Positions 59,429 to 64,000 of a DNA stretch of 64,000 nt are shown piece by piece. The notes below the pieces were generated by a model. The model did not search any database. It was given only the letters and a program-made list of their open reading frames with translations, and was not told the DNA's origin. The position numbers and the translations under genes were made by a program. This DNA comes from Rotaria macrura. Its lineage: Eukaryota > Rotifera > Eurotatoria > Philodinida > Philodinidae. How positions within the stretch are numbered: position 1 is the first letter of the stretch; each line of letters opens with the position of its first letter. Where the stretch lies: NCBI GenBank assembly GCA_900239685.1, contig OENT01000192.1:62001-126000 (forward strand), given 5' to 3'.

Positions 59429-62249
59429 TTAAAATTGAACTTGTTCTTCGTTCGGTTCTGGTTCCAGACCAGAATCAATTTTTGGTCGTGCACGCCATTG
59501 AAGTTTTTCATTGTAAATCTAATTTTAAAAATAAAACAAAGTCACTCGTAAGTAATATGATACAAAAGAAGCAGTTCTTACCACCGGTGCAATATAAGCA
59601 TTAGGATCGTAAGACTCATTATAGGCATCGATTCTCGGTTGAGATTTCCAACGAGGTAATTGATTAACAATCTAGATGCAAAGTCAAATTCAGTAATCTA
59701 TAGTATTCTTATAAAACAAACACTGGATTTCAAAACATAGAACCAATAAAGCAAGGTCTACTGAAGTATAGCAATGCTAGTAAAAATTAGCCTGTGTGTT
59801 ATCGTAATAGAATGCACTGTTATAACGAATACTGATGTCACCGTCTGCTACAAAAAACGATTAGGTAGATGACGTCAAAAGTAAGTAAACTAGAATTGTA
59901 TCAACAGTGTCCACTTATCTTAGATTTTGAAAATGCATCAATATCTAGCGTAGGAGATAAGATTATTTCTTCTAATCTCGGAATATATAACACTGCTCTT
60001 TTCTATGAAAATAAAACTAATAGAATCATTACTAAATGACTGAACGATTTTTTGACCTAGGAAAAAATTTACGGGAAGTACGAGATTTCGAATGTCGTAT
60101 ACGCTTCATAAATTTGAACTAGTGATAATCTCGTTCATTACTTTGTGTCTTCTTATTCATATTATAGTTTTGGATAAACAACGAGCAATTAAAGATGATC
60201 ATTCTTAATGCCATGTGAAAGGAAACAATTAAAAAAACTAATCATAGAATTTTTCTCGATTCAAAATGTATTGGCAACAGTTAGTATTTTAAAAAAGATT
60301 AGTGGTATTTTGTTAAAACTAACTCTTGGTCGTCTTTGCCCTTTCAAATTATCTAAATATTCTTCATTGTGTGCATCAATTTTATGTGATTTTGTGTTCC
60401 ATTTAACTTTTTCTTGAAAGATCTGAATGAAATCAAGGGCATTTATACATATTCGGTCCTATAAGAATTTGATTACATACTCCAGGCATAGACCGTTTTT
60501 GTTTCATACGATCCATATAATCATCACTTCTATTATTCGTACGCGATCTTCTAATCGATTCAGATCTTCCAAAATCTATTGGCTGAAAACATAAAATCAT
60601 CATCTATTAAATATAAGTTCCATGCATATTTTCATACGGGTAATTTGTCTGAATACTGTTGATCACTCTACAATCAAACAACAAATATATTAAAGTTAAA
60701 TAACTCTTCCAAACAAATAATAATTTACTGGACTATAATATTTATCTTGTTGTTTTCGTCTTATATATTCTTTATTATAATGATCAGTTCTTGGAACAGA
60801 TGGCCATGTCGACTTTTCATCATAGATCTTTTTAAACAACGAAAAAAAAATTTATTAGAGATATTCATATTCGATTGGAAATTTGAAACGCGATATTTTC
60901 GTCTCTATTCATCACATGAGAATATCGATCTATCCTTGATACTGTGAAATGTATTTCTATTTCATATAAAACCCTCAAGATATTTCAATAGCACGACAGT
61001 TCACACAGCACAATGCCACATGATTCATATGCTGTCGAAGACTACACACTAACATCTATCAAACTTTGTGATACATCAATGTTTGCTTGTCTCTATATGA
61101 TGAATCGTTACTACAATGCAAATTAGATATTTAAAATGTTTGTTGTCCAAATCTTGATCACGATATATAAAATATGTCTTGTTGATCGTAGTTCACAAAA
61201 GGAATCTTACTGAATTAAACTTACAATAGGTCTAGGTGCACTCTTAATGCGTTCAATAGCTTCCTCATTGTGAGAATCGATTCTTGGATCTACTACCCAC
61301 TTGATCTTCGTATCATATATCTTTACACATACAATCAAAAATTTTAATTTCGTTTTTGTAATAAATATGAAAAACAAAACTTGTACTTTTGGTTTTGGTG
61401 CACGTAGAATATTTTCGACCACTTCTTCATTGTGAGAATCTATTTTGGGCTGCGGATTCCACAACGGTTTTTCGTTGTATATCTATGAAGACAATATCGT
61501 TCATATAGATGATGAATTTCAATCGAACAAAAGAACTATACTCTTGGTTTTGGTGCTCGAAGAATACTTTCGACAACTTCCTCATTGTGTGAATCAATTT
61601 TTGGTTTTCGATCCCATGTAGGTCTTTCATCATAGATTTTTTTCTTCGGAGCGTTGAGAATTTTTTCGACGGCTTCATCATTACGAGCATCGATCTTTGG
61701 ATTTACGTTCCAATCAAGTCTTTCTTGAAAAATCTATATTATATTTTAAAACGTAATGATGATGATTTATATAATTCAAATTTAATTATTATATACTTTA
61801 ACCGTCGGTTTTGGTCTCGTGTAGCGTACTCGACGCGGTGCTGGCATTGTCTTAAAACAAAAATAGAAATGAATAATTTGAGTGAATTTAAACGAAAATA
61901 CACTTAAAATTACTCCTCCAGCCGGGTCTCGGCGTGTTTTTTCACTCGGCAAACTGAGAAACGATGAATTCCCTAACTTGTCTTTGAACTCATTATTGAT
62001 GTCTTCGTATTCATAATGATTCTTTTTCTTGTATGTTGATCGTTTCGATCCTTGTGAACGATTAACAGATGATGCCTTTTCAACTGTAAACGACCCATTC
62101 GAACGCTTGACAATATCATAATCTAAGATATTACCATGGCTATCAGTTTGTAGAACAACAACTCGCTAAAATAAAATACACTTGTGCGACTAATACATCA
62201 ATTTTTGACGTGTCTTGGTTAATACCTCATTTGGTGTAGTACGCGACAT
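59429..62249 (-). CDS. modular protein with seven W-P-ID repeats, unknown function
   Basis: Eleven minus-strand exons (62249-62226, 62165-61914, 61850-61797, 61733-61542, 61482-61387, 61320-61225, 60827-60729, 60667-60638, 60582-60481, 59671-59582, 59518-59429) give 374 aa, and every intron is phase 0. Residues 9-92 form a charged Ser/Lys-rich head (RVVVLQTDSHGNILDYDIV). From about 111 come seven repeats of roughly 30-33 residues with pattern IY-E---W---P-ID--N-E--E-I--APKP. Repeats 1 and 2 share one exon; 3, 4, 5, 6 and 7 each fill one exon. Repeats 2-4 are most alike (KPKIDSHNEEVVESILRAPKPR); 5-7 are diverged. Two short exons lie between repeats 5 and 6. There is no signal peptide, membrane segment or enzyme motif. 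Short Trp/Pro repeats of this kind could bind a filament such as a microtubule, but that is speculation. Confidence 0.75.
59672..60480 (-). other. longest intron of the repeat-protein gene
   Basis: It is 809 nt and phase 0 at both ends. The small plus-strand frame at 60208-60417 has no recognised homology. Confidence 0.4.
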
Positions 62250-64000
62250 TAGGGAAAACAAATAGTTGATGTTACTTTGACAGTAATGGAACAGTAGATC
62301 GTAGAATAATGTTTATGCACTCAAGTGTAAATAAGCGTTTCACTTGTTTTTCGTTTAGTTACACGAATTGAATAAATGGCTATGAAGAGAATACGAAAAA
62401 AAGAAAAAAAAATTTCACTCGCTCATGTACACACAGAAAATAGGAAAGGAGTTTTTGACAACTCTTTTTTTAGCCATTTTAAGTTTGATTTTATTTCATT
62501 GCTGAATGAAATAAAATATGTCTGAGTGTCTGTTTCGTAACCATTAGCATTCAAGCTACTATTTAGTAAATGTGTACATGTTGCTTTATCAACGAAAATA
62601 ATTTACTACGCAGTTTTGAGTTTGATTTTTCTTTAGCTTTGAAATTAGTAATCGAAATACAATGGATTAAGTTCTTTCGACGAAATATATTCGTCAACTA
62701 AAACACTTGTGACACTTCTAAAATTCAAATAGATGCTGAAAAAGAAATGCTGTGTTTTGAGATTTAAATGTTGACATTGATTTCGATCGTATTTTATGAA
62801 AAACAATCGAAAAGGAAAGCAATACAGTTATTCGATTCAAATTCCTTCTTGCTTCCTCCACAAATGACAATAGACGTTATAATAAACAAATCATATGAGA
62901 CAGGTTAGACGCAATTCATCATCAACAACTTACTAGTGATGATACATCACCGGCATGTAGAAAATTAAAGATATCAAATCAAAGTTCATAGATTCTTGTT
63001 ACCTTCATTACAATAAAACAGTTACCTCATTGTTCGATTAATGGAAATTTTCTTAAAAACTACCCTAAAATAGATTGAATAAAATGATTTTCCTGTCATC
63101 ATGAAAATATACAATGTTTTATTTCACAATTCAATTTTTTCAGCTCGATTTATTGACTTGAATTTATCATGATACAGTCAATTACAAATTATCTACTCGA
63201 CAATATTCAAAAATTGTAAGCTCTTTTGATCATATAATACAGTTTATGTGTGCATAATTATATTAGTAACAACTGTATTCAAATATATTACTATAGACTA
63301 TTGTATATTATGGAAAGTCAGTAGCAATTCAAAAGAAAACATAGTCATACGAATCAGAACATATCAAATGTTTTTAATAGAAAAAAGAAAAGGATCATAG
63401 CTTATGCATAAAGAATGTATTACAACATCGATTACACTGATATTCGTACTTGTCAGCAAATGAGAACGTCATTGCGATTAGAATATTTTGTTTTATGTTG
63501 CTGTGTATTCAAATACTTGAATAAATAATTCGTAGAAATATCATGTTGATGTCTTAGCGCAATCAACGGATGCAACAAAATCCTTGTTATTTACGACGTC
63601 TTTTATTTTGATTGTAAATCAACCAGTCTTCTTGATTCAATACGATGAAAAGATTAGTTTTTGCTATCGATGAATACTGAAAGTTGATGAAAAAATGATA
63701 CAGTTTTCAAAGAAAATTATTTATATCAAATCTAAATAGAAACTAATATAGAGATTAGTTATGCAGATGCTTGAATGTGGTAAACGCAAGAAAATAGTTC
63801 TTTGTACCATGAATAAATTCAAAAGACGGCACGCAATTCTTGTCCAACAAAATAGATAATCGTGTAAGTAATTATATAATTTGTTGATTTCAGTTTGCTA
63901 CAGTAATATTTACATAGTCTTTTGATTTATTTCAACTTGATGAAATTAGGGATTTTCCTAATTCTTAATACAATGAAAATCTTTTAAGTAGTTGATACGA
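62250..64000. other. 1.75-kb right-end region, nothing recognised
   Basis: It is the upstream side of the repeat-protein gene. It is AT-rich, with no open frame above background and no repeat or RNA gene seen. A gene outside the window may extend regulatory sequence here. Confidence 0.35.

Noticed and set aside
1-64000. Prokaryotic systems, CRISPR arrays, rRNA genes, retroelement or virus-like genes
   Set aside because: None of the expected motifs (direct-repeat arrays, RT YxDD, integrase DDE, capsid) was seen by reading; all clear genes are spliced host genes.

Overview
The window is eukaryotic, AT-rich nuclear DNA from an animal. Every gene I could assemble uses GT-AG introns. Most introns are about 38-110 nt, with a minority of 0.8-2.4 kb. 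The gene content is metazoan: an LRRC41/MUF1-like Elongin BC adaptor, ankyrin-myosin XVI, Tob, PRPSAP, SOCS6/7-like, ITPA, a CFAP20-like ciliary protein and trypsin-type proteases. AT-richness, very short introns and compact spacing suggest a bdelloid rotifer (Adineta/Rotaria type). That placement is inference; another small spiralian is possible. I saw no reverse transcriptase, integrase, transposase, capsid or envelope homology, and no rRNA, confident tRNA or CRISPR.

Layout: (1) 206-3781 (+), LRRC41-like gene, 5 exons. (2) 3782-9258, 5.5 kb with no recognisable gene. (3) 9259-26080 (+), ankyrin-myosin of class XVI in 30 exons, with four introns over 1.5 kb. (4) 28425-29922 (-), divergent CFAP20-like gene, head to head with (5) 32961-34306 (+), Tob, across a 3-kb shared upstream region rich in simple repeats. 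(6) 34774-37861 (-), PRPSAP, convergent with Tob. (7) 37862-44665, mostly gene-free, with orphan exon-like fragments and a 600-bp foldback element at 42.5-43.1 kb. (8) 44666-45418 (+), orphan protein with a hydrophobic C-terminus. (9) 45419-49648, intergenic, including a block with features of an interspersed repeat. (10) 49649-51841 (+), SH2/SOCS-box protein. (11) 52645-54650 (+), ITPA. (12) 55007-58956 (+), two serine proteases in tandem, each with a hydrophobic C-terminal end. (13) 59429-62249 (-), a seven-repeat protein built of phase-0 exons. (14) 62250-64000, nothing recognised.

The genes do not form a pathway. They read as a normal stretch of compact animal chromosome. Two (LRRC41-like and SOCS6/7-like) belong to families that link substrates to Elongin B/C-Cullin ligases; two (PRPSAP and ITPA) concern nucleotide metabolism. 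The least ordinary items are the modular phase-0 repeat protein, the CFAP20-like paralogue with an acidic tail, a class XVI myosin that keeps canonical ATPase motifs and has a histidine run in loop 2, a protease with Ala in place of oxyanion-hole Gly193, and the foldback element. All exon joins were made by hand from splice consensus, reading phase and remembered homologues.
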